A DNA stretch of 64,000 bases from Phyllobacteriaceae bacterium. Lineage in GTDB: Bacteria > Pseudomonadota > Alphaproteobacteria > Rhizobiales > Rhizobiaceae. The DNA lies in contig JANSXT010000017.1 of NCBI GenBank assembly GCA_024742765.1, positions 1-64,000 of the forward strand, read 5' to 3'. This document shows, in pieces, positions 53,070-62,604 of this stretch (the first letter of the stretch is position 1; each line of letters starts with the position of its first letter). The position numbers and the translations under genes are program-made. The notes beneath the pieces were generated by a model. It made no database searches, had not been told where the DNA came from, and saw only the letters and a program-made list of their open reading frames with translations.

Positions 53070-54353
53070 ATGAAACGCCTTTATGACAATGCGCTGATCT
53101 ATGGCCGGCTGTTCACGGTCGACCGGCCGCATCTGGTCGAGCGCTACAACAAGGCGCTTGAAGCCTTCCGCCTGCCGCCGACCAGGCTCGAACGCTTTGA
53201 CATCGACCGCACCGGCTTTTCGCCGCAGGTGGCCGAGGAACTGCGCGACTTCGACTATCTCGACCCGGCGGGCATCAACCGGCGCTTCATCATCCTGACA
53301 CCGGGGCAGGCGAGCCTGCCGGTCGTCCATACCCGCTTTTCCAACACTGGCGGGCTGATGCACGAATTCTACACCGCCAATGCCCGCGCCATCCACGCGC
53401 TGACGATCAAGGACGTCATATATGGCGAGATCGAAGACACGGTTTCCGCCATCGAGGACATCGAGGACCTTCTGTCGATCGAGCAGGTGCAGTTCAAGGT
53501 TCTGTCGGCGGAAAATGTGCTGGCCAAGGCGGCCGAACTGCGCACGCTCGTCGACCGGCTGAAGACCGAGCCGGATGCCTGGCGCGACGATGCGATGCTT
53601 GAACAGATGGTCACGCTGGCGCAGACCACGGGCGACATCAGGTCCAACAGGCTGGTGCCCGATCAGGTCGTCTTTCGTCATTCGGCCTTCTGGACCTCGC
53701 ATTTCGGCGGCACCTATGTGTTCGTCGACGAGAAGATGACGACGGTGATCTGCGATCCCGCAGCGCCTGGCTTCCGGCGGTCGCGGCCCTGGCAGGTCAG
53801 CTATCTGGACATTGGCGACCACAGGCGGGTGTTCGACTTCCTGTCGCGCTCGGGACGGATCGATCTGCCGAGCGCCTCATGGCTCGAAGGCGGCGGTTTC
53901 ATCGACCACCGGGCCGATCTGGCGCTGAAGGGGCTCGTGCATGAGATCGATCCGGATGCCGATCTAGGCGCTGCCGATCCGGTCTGGCTGCAGACGTTCG
54001 TCTCGCGCCATGCGGGTCCGATCCGCAAGGACGGCACCTATCCCTTTCTCAACTCGGCCCGGCGGGAGCTGTCGCGCACCGGGCGCATCGACATTCGCGA
54101 CGTGCCGCATCCGCTGCGCTTCCAGATCATCCGCGGTGCGCCCGAGCATGACGATGTCTGGCTGACCAACCGGCTGATCAGCGAATATGTGCCGCGCGAC
54201 TTCGTCACGCTCTACGTTTTCAACAAGCAGCGCTTTTATGCCGAGTATGAGAAATGGGACGAGCGGTTTCGCGGCTTCGTTGTGGACACGCTGAAAAACA
54301 CCTATCTGACGGACAAGGCCGGCCTGCGCGCGCGGCTGTTCGGACTTGATTGA
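53070..54353 (+). CDS. Conserved protein of unknown function (operon gene after the ATPase)
   Basis: A 427-residue soluble protein with no recognised motif. It has an N-terminal MKRLYDNALIYGRLFTVDRPHLVERYNKAL, acidic helical middle (EDTVSAIEDIEDLLSIEQVQFKVLSAENVLAKAAEL) and aromatic C-terminus (FVTLYVFNKQRFYAEYEKWDERFRGFV). It contains HEFYTANARAIHALTIKD, which looks conserved but is not diagnostic. It lies 21 bp before the DUF2333 gene. Without the hicAB insertion it would follow the AAA+ gene closely. Confidence 0.7.
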   Translation: MKRLYDNALIYGRLFTVDRPHLVERYNKALEAFRLPPTRLERFDIDRTGFSPQVAEELRDFDYLDPAGINRRFIILTPGQASLPVVHTRFSNTGGLMHEFYTANARAIHALTIKDVIYGEIEDTVSAIEDIEDLLSIEQVQFKVLSAENVLAKAAELRTLVDRLKTEPDAWRDDAMLEQMVTLAQTTGDIRSNRLVPDQVVFRHSAFWTSHFGGTYVFVDEKMTTVICDPAAPGFRRSRPWQVSYLDIGDHRRVFDFLSRSGRIDLPSASWLEGGGFIDHRADLALKGLVHEIDPDADLGAADPVWLQTFVSRHAGPIRKDGTYPFLNSARRELSRTGRIDIRDVPHPLRFQIIRGAPEHDDVWLTNRLISEYVPRDFVTLYVFNKQRFYAEYEKWDERFRGFVVDTLKNTYLTDKAGLRARLFGLD

Positions 54354-54374
54354 TTGATCTGAGGAGCCCAGCGG

Positions 54375-55478
54375 ATGCTTGATCCCATCATCGCCTTTTT
54401 CCGGCGCATCTTCGAGGCGATCGGCCACGGCATCGGCGTCGCCATCGGCTGGCTCCTGTGGCCGTTCCTGGCCTTCTGGGCATGGCTCGGCGGGCGCGGC
54501 TGGATCATCAAGATCCCGGTTTTCGCCATCCTGATCGGCCTGATCGCCGGCTATGGTTATCTGTTCTACATCACCCAGTTCTGGCGCGGCGACGATCCCA
54601 ACTATGTCGCCACCTACGATTTCTCCGAGATCACGGTCGCCGCCGGCGAACAGCGGCCTGATGGCACCTGTCAGTCGTCCGCCATGGTGCAGATGACGGC
54701 CGACCTGATCGACCGCAACGTCAATCAGGACATCTGGGTGCCGTCCAACCCGCTGCACAAGGCTGGCTTCTTCTTTGTCGCCGACTGGAAGGACACGCCC
54801 TTCTTCGACAACAAGGCGGCGTTCCAGCTTGGCACCAACCAGGCGATCCGGCGCACCGCGGTGGAAATGGTCGACCGGCTGGGCCGCGTGCGTGGCACCT
54901 CGTCGATCAACCAGAACCTTCAGGAAGCGCGTGAAGCGGCCAATTACCGCGAGGATGCGTGGATATTCACGTTCAGCCCGCCCTTTCTGCAACCGTCGAC
55001 GCAGGCCAAGCTGCGCGAGGCGCGTCAGGAAATGCTGGCCTTCAACGCTGAACTGACCGCCTGTCAGGCCGATTTCGACGCCCGCGCCGACAACCTCCTG
55101 CAGTTCATCGACCGGGTGACCGCCGATATCGGCTCGACATCGGAAATCCTGCAGCGCCGCATGGAGGCGGCGAGCTTTCTGGGGTTCGACCGGCGCGCCG
55201 ATGACCGGTTCTGGTTCACCTATGGCCAGCTATACGCCTATTACGGCATCCTCTCGGCAGCCAGCATCGACTTCCAGGACGTGTTCGAGCAGCGCAACCT
55301 GACGAGCCTGTGGGCGCGCATCGACGAGCAGATGAGCGACGCCTTGCAGGTGCGCCCGCCTTTCGTTGCCAATGGCAGCGCGTCGAGCCTCGTCAAATCC
55401 CATCTGGAATCGATCGGCTTCGACCTGTTGCGTGTCCGCTCCAACCTGGTCGAAATGCGCGACGTTCTCGACCGCTGA
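54375..55478 (+). CDS. DUF2333 membrane protein
   Basis: A 367-residue protein with hydrophobic segments near the N-terminus (about residues 16-40 and 44-64: WLLWPFLAFWAWLGG, IPVFAILIGLIAGYGYLFYI), then a large soluble, probably periplasmic domain (NKAAFQLGTNQAIRRTAVEMVDRLGRVRGTSSINQNLQEAREAANYREDAWIF) typical of the DUF2333 family. The role is unknown. It is the membrane component of the uncharacterised operon. The Shine-Dalgarno is GAGGAGCCCAGCGG. Confidence 0.85.
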   Translation: MLDPIIAFFRRIFEAIGHGIGVAIGWLLWPFLAFWAWLGGRGWIIKIPVFAILIGLIAGYGYLFYITQFWRGDDPNYVATYDFSEITVAAGEQRPDGTCQSSAMVQMTADLIDRNVNQDIWVPSNPLHKAGFFFVADWKDTPFFDNKAAFQLGTNQAIRRTAVEMVDRLGRVRGTSSINQNLQEAREAANYREDAWIFTFSPPFLQPSTQAKLREARQEMLAFNAELTACQADFDARADNLLQFIDRVTADIGSTSEILQRRMEAASFLGFDRRADDRFWFTYGQLYAYYGILSAASIDFQDVFEQRNLTSLWARIDEQMSDALQVRPPFVANGSASSLVKSHLESIGFDLLRVRSNLVEMRDVLDR

Positions 55479-55486
55479 GGCCAGCC

Positions 55487-55999
55487 TTGGCCTTCGATTA
55501 CGACAAGCTCTATCGCGAAACACCGTGGGCACTCGGCGATCCAACGCCGGACATCGTCGCGTTCTTCGAGCAGTTGCCGAGAACGCCGCTGCGTGTTCTC
55601 GATGTTGGCTGCGGGCAGGGGCGCGATGCGTTGTTCATCGCCCGATTTGGACACCGTGTCGTCGGCGTCGACATATCGGCCAACGGCATTGACGACCTGG
55701 TCCGGTCGGCGGCCAAAGAAGCGCTTCCAATTGAAGGCATTGTTGCCGATATCGTGTTCTACACGCCCGATGGCGACTTCGATGTCGTGCTCATCGATCG
55801 CACCTTGCACATGCTACCCGAAGCGGATCGGTTGGCGGTTCTGGCACGGTTGATCGGTCACGTCGCGCCCGGCGGGTGGCTGCTGATCGCCGATGAAGCC
55901 TCCAACATGGCCGGATTCAAGACGGTGCTGGCAAAAAGCGGGCGCCGATGGGACAGCGAGTTGGATCGGCGGGGGCATCTGTTTGTCCGAATGCTCTAA
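55487..55999 (+). CDS. Small class I SAM methyltransferase (last gene of operon)
   Basis: A 170-residue methyltransferase. Motif I is RVLDVGCGQGRDALFIARFGHRVVGVDIS, then FDVVLIDRTLHML and VAPGGWLLIADE. Its size and GCGQGRD signature recall TehB-like methylases. No ATG is available; TTG 55487 gives a start right at FDYDKLYRETPWALG, which is a typical beginning for this group. It lies 8 bp after the DUF2333 gene, so it is co-transcribed and possibly co-translated. Confidence 0.8.
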   Translation: MAFDYDKLYRETPWALGDPTPDIVAFFEQLPRTPLRVLDVGCGQGRDALFIARFGHRVVGVDISANGIDDLVRSAAKEALPIEGIVADIVFYTPDGDFDVVLIDRTLHMLPEADRLAVLARLIGHVAPGGWLLIADEASNMAGFKTVLAKSGRRWDSELDRRGHLFVRML

Positions 56000-56135
56000 C
56001 ACCGTTTGTCGAAAGGCCCGCGTGTCGCATTTCGCCTAACGCGTGGCTCTATTGCGATTGCGGCACCCCCGCGCACGGTGATCAATGGCCCGGCGCGGGC
56101 ACGGCTGCCCCGCCGACACCGAGTGGGGGAGCCCG

Positions 56136-57815
56136 ATGGCCGAATTCAAGACCGATATCGAAATCGCGCGCGCGGCGACGAAAAAACCGATCCAGGAAAT
56201 CGGCGCAAAGCTGGGCATACCGTCCGACGATCTTCTGCCCTATGGGCACGACAAGGCAAAGGTTTCGGCCGAATTCATCAAGTCCGTGCAGGACAATGAG
56301 ACCGGCAAGCTGGTGCTGGTCACCGCGATCAACCCGACGCCGGCCGGCGAGGGCAAGACGACGACCACGGTGGGCCTTGGCGACGGGCTGAACCGCATCG
56401 GCAAGAAGACCGCCATCTGCATCCGCGAAGCCTCGCTCGGTCCCTGTTTCGGTGTCAAAGGGGGTGCCGCCGGCGGCGGCTATGCCCAGGTCGTGCCGAT
56501 GGAGGACATGAACCTTCATTTCACCGGCGATTTCCATGCGATCACTTCGGCACACAATCTGCTCGCCGCCATGGTCGACAACCACATCTATTGGGGCAAT
56601 GCGCTCGACATCGACATGCGCCGCGTCGTCTGGCGCCGGGTGGTCGACATGAACGACCGGGCGCTGCGCGAAATGGTGCTGTCGCTCGGCGGCGTCGCCA
56701 ACGGGTTCCCGCGCGAAGGGGGGTTCGACATCACGGTCGCTTCCGAGGTGATGGCGATCCTGTGCCTTGCCACCGACATTGCCGATCTCGAGGAACGGCT
56801 CGGCCGCATCATCGTCGGCTACCGGCGCGACAAGTCGGCCGTCTATTGCCGCGACCTGAAGGCCGAGGGCGCTATGACGGTGCTGCTCAAGGACGCGATC
56901 CAGCCCAATCTGGTGCAGACGCTCGAGAACAATCCCGCCTTCGTGCATGGCGGTCCGTTCGCCAATATTGCCCATGGCTGCAACTCGATCATGGCGACGA
57001 CGACGGCTTTGAAGGTCGCCGACTATGTGGTGACCGAAGCGGGCTTCGGTGCCGATCTGGGCGCCGAGAAATTCTTCGACATCAAGTGCCGCAAGGCCGG
57101 CCTTTCGCCCGATGCGGTGGTCATCGTCGCAACGGTCAGGGCGCTTAAGATGAATGGCGGCGTCGCCAAGGAGGATCTGGGTGCGGAGAATGTCGACGCG
57201 GTTGAAAAGGGCTGTGCGAACCTTGGCCGGCACATCGAAAATGTCCGCCAATTCGGCGTGCCCGCCGTTGTCGCGATCAACCATTTCCATTCGGACACCG
57301 ATGCCGAGATCGCGGTGATCACCGACTATGCCGAGCAAATGGGCTCCGAAGCCATCGTCTGCCGCCATTGGGCGGATGGTTCGGCCGGCATCGAGGCGCT
57401 CGCGACGCGCATCGCCGAGCTGGCCGAAGCGGGCGCTGCGCAGTTCGCCCCGCTCTATCCCGACGAGATGCCGCTGTTCGAAAAGATCGAGACGATCGCC
57501 AAGCGCATCTATCGGGCCGAGGAGGTGATTGCCGACAAGGCGGTGCGCGACCAGTTGCGCGACTGGGAAGCCAAGGGCTATGGCGACCTGCCGATCTGCA
57601 TGGCCAAGACGCAATATTCGTTTTCGACGGACCCGCTTTTGCGCGGCGCGCCGACGGGGCACACGGTGCCGATCCGCGAGGTGCGCCTGTCGGCGGGCGC
57701 CGGCTTCATCGTCGTCATCACCGGCGCGATCATGACCATGCCCGGCCTGCCGCGCACCCCGTCGGCCGAAGTGATCCGCTTCAACGAGGAAGGGCTGATC
57801 GAAGGCCTGTTCTGA
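56136..57815 (+). CDS. fhs: Formate-tetrahydrofolate ligase
   Basis: A 559-residue enzyme making 10-formyl-THF from formate, THF and ATP. The P-loop is [48 protein letters not shown] and [16 protein letters not shown] are family blocks. Length is normal. The start at 56136 follows GGGGGAGCCCG. It links one-carbon metabolism with the 5-formyl-THF cyclo-ligase encoded at 20456. A hairpin terminator follows. Confidence 0.97.
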   Translation: MAEFKTDIEIARAATKKPIQEIGAKLGIPSDDLLPYGHDKAKVSAEFIKSVQDNETGKLVLVTAINPTPAGEGKTTTTVGLGDGLNRIGKKTAICIREASLGPCFGVKGGAAGGGYAQVVPMEDMNLHFTGDFHAITSAHNLLAAMVDNHIYWGNALDIDMRRVVWRRVVDMNDRALREMVLSLGGVANGFPREGGFDITVASEVMAILCLATDIADLEERLGRIIVGYRRDKSAVYCRDLKAEGAMTVLLKDAIQPNLVQTLENNPAFVHGGPFANIAHGCNSIMATTTALKVADYVVTEAGFGADLGAEKFFDIKCRKAGLSPDAVVIVATVRALKMNGGVAKEDLGAENVDAVEKGCANLGRHIENVRQFGVPAVVAINHFHSDTDAEIAVITDYAEQMGSEAIVCRHWADGSAGIEALATRIAELAEAGAAQFAPLYPDEMPLFEKIETIAKRIYRAEEVIADKAVRDQLRDWEAKGYGDLPICMAKTQYSFSTDPLLRGAPTGHTVPIREVRLSAGAGFIVVITGAIMTMPGLPRTPSAEVIRFNEEGLIEGLF

Positions 57816-57824
57816 ACCGGGTGG

Positions 57825-57863
57825 GTGATCGGCTCCGCCGGGCGGCCGATCACTTTGCCTTTC
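57825..57863 (+). terminator. Terminator after fhs
   Basis: A 9-bp perfect stem GTGATCGGC/GCCGATCAC (57825-57833 and 57845-57853) is followed by TTTGCCTTT. It lies 10 bp after the fhs stop and separates fhs from the trp promoter. Confidence 0.75.
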
Positions 57864-57890
57864 GGGTTGGACGCGCGCCTGCAAAGCCGA

Positions 57891-57919
57891 TTGCGTTCGC
57901 AGGCCGGCGGCGCTAAGTT
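57891..57919 (+). promoter_or_regulatory. Probable trpE(G) promoter
   Basis: TTGCGT (57891-57896) and TAAGTT (57914-57919) with a 17-bp spacer. The expected start is 6-7 bases downstream, at about 57926, exactly the A of the leader ATG. A leaderless trpL transcript beginning at the AUG is known in Sinorhizobium. Confidence 0.55.
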
Positions 57920-57925
57920 CGCGCC

Positions 57926-57970
57926 ATGATCAACCTGAACGCACATGCTTGGTGGTGGGCTTCGCTCTAG
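57926..57970 (+). CDS. trpL: trp leader peptide (attenuation control of trpE(G))
   Basis: A 14-residue leader, MINLNAHAWWWASL, with three consecutive TGG Trp codons at positions 9-11. No Shine-Dalgarno precedes it, and the promoter predicts transcription starting at the ATG itself, so translation is probably leaderless. Stalling at the Trp codons when charged tRNA-Trp is low would prevent the downstream terminator (58000-58028). In Sinorhizobium the same kind of leader peptide and the small RNA released by attenuation have trans roles. Confidence 0.9.
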   Translation: MINLNAHAWWWASL

Positions 57971-57999
57971 GCGGGGGTTCACGCATATGCATGTCCGAC

Positions 58000-58028
58000 A
58001 ACCGCCCGATTGCCGTGGCGGTTTTTTT
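58000..58028 (+). terminator. trp attenuator terminator
   Basis: The stem AACCGCC/GGCGGTT (58000-58006 and 58017-58023) runs into seven T's (58022-58028), 30 bp after the leader stop. GGCGG at 57970-57974, just at the leader stop, can pair with the same CCGCC and act as antiterminator. It lies 34 bp before the trpE(G) start. Confidence 0.85.
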
Positions 58029-58061
58029 GTGTCCGCCCGGCGGGCATGAAAGGACTTGGAA

Positions 58062-60260
58062 ATGACGGCCCATATCGGAGCGGCGGCACCGGTCGACGCC
58101 TATGTCACCGCCGGCGGCGTGCAGGTCACGCGCCGGCAGGAACCGGCCGATTACCGCACGGCGATCGACGAGATGACCGACGATCTCGACATGCGGATCG
58201 GCGCGGTTCTGTCGTCCAACTATGAATATCCGGGCCGCTATACGCGCTGGGACACCGGCATCATCGATCCGCCGGTGATGATCTCTGCGCGCAAGCGGCA
58301 GATGCGGATTGAAGCGCTCAATGCACGTGGCGCACCGCTGGTGGCGATGATCGAGACCGCCATTGCCGGCCATCCGCATATCGAAACGCTGGACCGGACC
58401 GATGGCGGGCTGGATGTGGCGATCGTCGCGCCGGGCGAAATCCTGAGCGAAGAAGACCGGTCGCGAAACCCCTCGGTCTTTTCGGTCCTGCGCGCCATCG
58501 TTTCGCATTTCTCCTCCGATGAGGACGATGATCTGGCCCTGTTCGGCGCGTTCGGCTACGACATCGCCTTTCAGTTCGATCCGGTCGAGGAAAAGCTGCC
58601 GCGCGATCCCGCCCAGCGCGATCTCGTGCTGTTCTTGCCCGACCGGGTTCTGGTGGCCGACAATCATGCCGCGCGCGCCTGGGTCGACTGCTACGAGTTC
58701 TCGGCCGGCGGCCTGACGACCGAGGGCATTGCCCGCGAAGAGACGCCTGCGCCGTTCACGTCAACCGAGACCGTGCCGCCGCGAAGCGACCATGAACCGG
58801 GCGAATATGCGCGGCTGGTCGACCGGGCCAAGCAGCGTTTCGCCTGTGGCGACCTGTTCGAGGTGGTGCCCGGCCAGATGTTTTACGAGCGGGTGGAGAG
58901 CAAACCCTCGGCGATTGCGCGGCGGCTCAAGGCGACCAATCCGGCACCCTATTCCTTCTTCATGAATCTGGGTGAAAACGAGTTCCTGGTCGGTGCCTCG
59001 CCGGAAATGTTCGTGCGGGTGACCGGGCGCCGCATCGAAACCTGCCCCATCTCGGGCACGATCGCGCGCGGCACGGACGCGATCTCGGACTCCGAGCAGA
59101 TCCTCAAACTGCTCAACTCGAAAAAGGACGAGAGCGAACTGACCATGTGCTCGGACGTCGACCGCAACGACAAGAGCCGGGTGTGTGAGCCGGGCTCGGT
59201 GCGGGTGATCGGGCGGCGCCAGATCGAGATGTATTCGCGGCTGATCCACACGGTCGATCATGTGGAAGGCCGATTGCGCGAGGGCATGGACGCGTTTGAC
59301 GGCTTTCTAAGCCATGCATGGGCGGTGACGGTCACCGGCGCGCCGAAATTGTGGGCGATGCGGTTCATCGAGAGCCATGAGAAGAGCCCGCGCGCCTGGT
59401 ATGGCGGTGCGATCGGCATGGTCAAATTCAATGGCGACATGAACACCGGGCTGACGCTACGCACCATCCAGATCAGGGACGGCATCGCCGCGGTGCGGGC
59501 CGGCGCGACGCTTTTGTTCGATTCCGACCCGGACGCCGAGGAGGCCGAAACCGAACTCAAGGCATCGGCCATGCTGGCCGCGATCCGCGAATCGGGCCGC
59601 TCCAACGCCGATGCCGGCCCGCGCGAGGCGCGGCGCGTCGGCCAGGGCAAGCGCATCCTTTTGGTCGATCACGAGGACAGTTTCGTGCACACGCTGGCCA
59701 ATTATTTCCGCCAGACCGGCGCCGATGTGCGCACGGTGCGTGCACCGGTGCCCGATGTGGCCTTTGACGATTTTTCGCCTGATCTGGTTGTGCTGTCGCC
59801 CGGGCCCGGCAAGCCGAAGGATTTCGACTGCAAGGCGACCATCAAAAAGGCCCGCGCGCGGGACCTGCCGATGTTCGGCGTGTGTCTCGGGCTGCAGGCG
59901 CTGACCGAGGCCTATGGCGGGTCGCTGCGCCAGCTCGGCTATCCGATGCACGGCAAGCCCTCGCGCATCCGCGTGCACGAGCCAGGCGCCGTGTTCGCCG
60001 ATCTGCCGCGCGAGATCGTCGTCGGGCGATATCACTCGATCTTCGCCGATCCCTCGCGCCTGCCCGAAGACTTCACCGTGACGGCGGAGACCGAGGATGG
60101 CATTGTGATGGGCATCGAGCACAGGTCCGAGCCGGTGGCGGCCGTCCAGTTCCACCCCGAATCGATCATGACGCTCGGAGGCGATGCGGGCATGAAGATG
60201 ATCGAGAACGTGGTCGGGCGGCTGGTGGAGCGCGGGCGAACAACGGAGACGCGGCGATGA
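58062..60260 (+). CDS. trpE: Fused anthranilate synthase TrpE(G)
   Basis: A 732-residue fusion of both anthranilate synthase subunits, typical of rhizobia and Brucella. The TrpE part (to about residue 525) has [64 protein letters not shown] and [15 protein letters not shown]. After a short linker the TrpG amidotransferase part has [22 protein letters not shown], the catalytic Cys in [11 protein letters not shown] and [13 protein letters not shown] 58062 is favoured by AAAGGA 8 bases upstream. Control is by the trpL attenuator. Confidence 0.96.
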   Translation: MTAHIGAAAPVDAYVTAGGVQVTRRQEPADYRTAIDEMTDDLDMRIGAVLSSNYEYPGRYTRWDTGIIDPPVMISARKRQMRIEALNARGAPLVAMIETAIAGHPHIETLDRTDGGLDVAIVAPGEILSEEDRSRNPSVFSVLRAIVSHFSSDEDDDLALFGAFGYDIAFQFDPVEEKLPRDPAQRDLVLFLPDRVLVADNHAARAWVDCYEFSAGGLTTEGIAREETPAPFTSTETVPPRSDHEPGEYARLVDRAKQRFACGDLFEVVPGQMFYERVESKPSAIARRLKATNPAPYSFFMNLGENEFLVGASPEMFVRVTGRRIETCPISGTIARGTDAISDSEQILKLLNSKKDESELTMCSDVDRNDKSRVCEPGSVRVIGRRQIEMYSRLIHTVDHVEGRLREGMDAFDGFLSHAWAVTVTGAPKLWAMRFIESHEKSPRAWYGGAIGMVKFNGDMNTGLTLRTIQIRDGIAAVRAGATLLFDSDPDAEEAETELKASAMLAAIRESGRSNADAGPREARRVGQGKRILLVDHEDSFVHTLANYFRQTGADVRTVRAPVPDVAFDDFSPDLVVLSPGPGKPKDFDCKATIKKARARDLPMFGVCLGLQALTEAYGGSLRQLGYPMHGKPSRIRVHEPGAVFADLPREIVVGRYHSIFADPSRLPEDFTVTAETEDGIVMGIEHRSEPVAAVQFHPESIMTLGGDAGMKMIENVVGRLVERGRTTETRR

Positions 60261-60565
60261 GATGGTGGCTGGTTCTGACTGTCCTCGCGGCCGCGACCGG
60301 TTCCGTATCGGCCGACGAACTGGCCTATGGCCGGGCGCTGGTCGCCGATAATTGCGCCCGGTGCCATGCCATCGATGCCACTGACACGAGCGCCCACGAC
60401 GAAGCGCCGCCGTTCCGCACGCTTCTGCGCGACTATCCGGTCGACGCGCTGGAAGAGGCATTCGCCGAACGGATCGTCACCGGCCATCCGGACATGCCGG
60501 AATTCACTGCAACGCCCGACCAGATCGGCGCGATCATCGGCTATATCGAATCCATCCAGCAGTAA
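60257..60565 (+). CDS. Small periplasmic cytochrome c
   Basis: A 102-residue protein with a signal peptide ([19 protein letters not shown]) and one heme site, NCARCH, at about residues 33-38; the distal Met is in GHPDMPEF. It is a monoheme class I cytochrome c of unknown partner. Its ATG overlaps the trpE(G) stop (ATGA), so it is co-translated with a biosynthetic gene that has no obvious link to electron transfer. Confidence 0.85.
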   Translation: MRWWLVLTVLAAATGSVSADELAYGRALVADNCARCHAIDATDTSAHDEAPPFRTLLRDYPVDALEEAFAERIVTGHPDMPEFTATPDQIGAIIGYIESIQQ

Positions 60566-60608
60566 GGCGGCGCTTGCAACAGCTGCATCGCTGGCTTACA
60601 CAGGTGAC

Positions 60609-60734
60609 ATGATCGACGAGCGCATCATTTCCGCCACCAATGGCGTGAACACCCTGCCGGCCCGTTCCGGCGGTGTCGATGCGCGCAGTCCTGCTCTCGG
60701 TCTTCTCCTTCTTATCGGCGGCTGCCGGGCCTGA
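60609..60734 (+). CDS. Leu-rich leader peptide before leuA
   Basis: A 41-codon frame ending in SPALGLLLLIGGCRA, with four consecutive Leu codons (CTT CTC CTT CTT), then Ile, close to the stop, as expected for leucine attenuation of leuA. A shorter product from a nearer start is possible, because Leu codons near the end are what matters. The 317-bp gap between the cytochrome and leuA (60566-60882) holds this leader and GC-rich hairpins (GGCGCC at 60756-60761 with GGCGCC at 60769-60774; ACGGC/GCCGT 60767-60786), but no clear T-run terminator. Confidence 0.65.
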   Translation: MIDERIISATNGVNTLPARSGGVDARSPALGLLLLIGGCRA

Positions 60735-60882
60735 TCTTGCGACAGGGCGCCCGGTGGCCGTATCAGACGGCGCCGATGTGTGCCGTTTCGCCCCGTCTTC
60801 TTTACATCGCCAATCGAATGGATCAGACACCGCCTGAGACGCGACCATGCGCCGTCGCCGAGGCGGGTGAAGGATGAAGATC

Positions 60883-62604
60883 ATGAACACGCACGCCACA
60901 CCGGCCAAAACATCCACCAGCGCCGGCATGCCCGATGCGCCCCGGAAGTACCGCCCCTATCCGCCGGTCAACCTGCCGGACCGGACCTGGCCGTCAAAGA
61001 CCATCACGACGCCGCCGATCTGGTGCTCGGTCGACCTGCGCGACGGCAACCAGGCGCTGATCGAGCCGATGGGGCACGAGCGCAAGACGCGCATGTTCGC
61101 CCATCTGCTCAGGATGGGCTTCAAGGAGATCGAGATCGGCTTTCCATCGGCGAGCCAGACCGATTTCGATTTTGCGCGCTGGTGCGTCGAAGAGGGCAAT
61201 GTGCCCGATGACGTGTCGCTGCAGGTGCTGGTGCAGTGCCGGCCCGAACTGATTGAACGGACCTTCGAATCGCTGGAAGGGGCGCGTCATCCGATCGTTC
61301 ATTTCTACAATTCGACCAGCGAGTTGCAGCGCCGGGTCGTCTTCGGCAAGGATGTCGAGGGCATCAAGCGGATCGCAACGGACGCCGCCAAGATGGTCAC
61401 CGACATGGCGGCCAAGGCCGGCGGCGGCTACCGGTTCCAATATTCCCCCGAAAGCTTCACGGGCACGGAACTGGAGGTGGCGCTTGAGATCTGCAACGCG
61501 GTCACCGAGATCGTCCAGCCGACGCCCGACAACAAGCTGATCCTGAACCTGCCGGCGACGGTTGAAATGTCGACGCCCAACATCCATGCCGACCAGATCG
61601 AATGGATGTGCCGCAACATCGATAAGCGCGACTGCGTCATCGTCTCGCTGCATCCGCACAATGATCGCGGCACGGGCATTGCGGCGACCGAACTGGGGCT
61701 GATGGCGGGCGCGGACCGCGTTGAAGGCACGCTGTTCGGCAATGGCGAGCGGACCGGCAATGTCGATCTGGTGACGCTGGCGCTGAACATGTTCACCCAA
61801 GGGGTCGACCCAAGGCTGGACGTCACCGACATCAACGGGCTGCGCGATGTCTATGAACATTGCAACCAGTTGGCCATTCCCGAACGCCATCCTTATGTCG
61901 GCGAACTGGTCTACACGGCCTTTTCCGGTTCGCACCAGGACGCGATCAACAAGGGCATGAAGGCACATCGCACGGCCAAGGCCGATCTGTGGGAAGTGCC
62001 CTATCTGCCGATCGATCCCGAAGATGTCGGCCGCACCTATGAGGCGATCATCCGCATCAACTCGCAATCGGGCAAGGGCGGCATCGCCTATATCCTGCAG
62101 GCCGATTACGGGCTGAACCTGCCGCGCAACCTGCAGGTCGAGTTTCGCGAGATCATTCAGGAGATCACGGACCGCGAAGGGATCGAACTGTCGTCCGAGC
62201 GCATCCACCAGGCGTTCATGACGACCTATGTCGACCTGCCCAGCCAGCGGATCCGCTTTGTCAGCCACACCACGGCGCCCAATCCGGACGAGGCCGACGG
62301 CCGCATCGTCGATGCGGTCCTGATGGACGGCAATGAAAAGATCGAAATCCGCGGCTTCGGCACCGGACCGATCGACGGGTTCGTCGATGCGCTGAACCGG
62401 CACTACGGATTGTCGATGACGGTGCGCGACTATTCCGAACATTCGCTCCAGCACGGCTCGGACGCGGCGGCCATCTGCTACATGGAAATGGAGCAGGAGG
62501 GCGGGCGTGTCTTCGGGGTCGGCATCAACAAGAATATCGTTGCCGCTTCGCTCGAGGCGATCGTATCCGTCGTCAACCGCGTGCGGGCCACATCGCAAGA
62601 TTAA
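60883..62604 (+). CDS. leuA: 2-isopropylmalate synthase
   Basis: A 573-residue enzyme of the long LeuA type, first step of leucine biosynthesis. The catalytic barrel has IWCSVDLRDGNQALIEPM (metal and substrate binding), HPHNDRGTGIAATELGLMAGADRVEGTLFGNGERTGNVDL and YVGELVYTAFSGSHQDAI. The C-terminal regulatory domain has EKIEIRGFGTGPIDGFVDAL. ATG 60883 was chosen for its spacing from AAGGA; ATG 60874 is nearly equivalent. The stop is directly adjacent to a MITE-like element. Confidence 0.96.
   Translation: MNTHATPAKTSTSAGMPDAPRKYRPYPPVNLPDRTWPSKTITTPPIWCSVDLRDGNQALIEPMGHERKTRMFAHLLRMGFKEIEIGFPSASQTDFDFARWCVEEGNVPDDVSLQVLVQCRPELIERTFESLEGARHPIVHFYNSTSELQRRVVFGKDVEGIKRIATDAAKMVTDMAAKAGGGYRFQYSPESFTGTELEVALEICNAVTEIVQPTPDNKLILNLPATVEMSTPNIHADQIEWMCRNIDKRDCVIVSLHPHNDRGTGIAATELGLMAGADRVEGTLFGNGERTGNVDLVTLALNMFTQGVDPRLDVTDINGLRDVYEHCNQLAIPERHPYVGELVYTAFSGSHQDAINKGMKAHRTAKADLWEVPYLPIDPEDVGRTYEAIIRINSQSGKGGIAYILQADYGLNLPRNLQVEFREIIQEITDREGIELSSERIHQAFMTTYVDLPSQRIRFVSHTTAPNPDEADGRIVDAVLMDGNEKIEIRGFGTGPIDGFVDALNRHYGLSMTVRDYSEHSLQHGSDAAAICYMEMEQEGGRVFGVGINKNIVAASLEAIVSVVNRVRATSQD

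Noticed and set aside
60757-60786. Strong Rho-independent attenuator before leuA
   Set aside because: Hairpins exist but no T-run follows, so it was described within the leader entry and not called a terminator.
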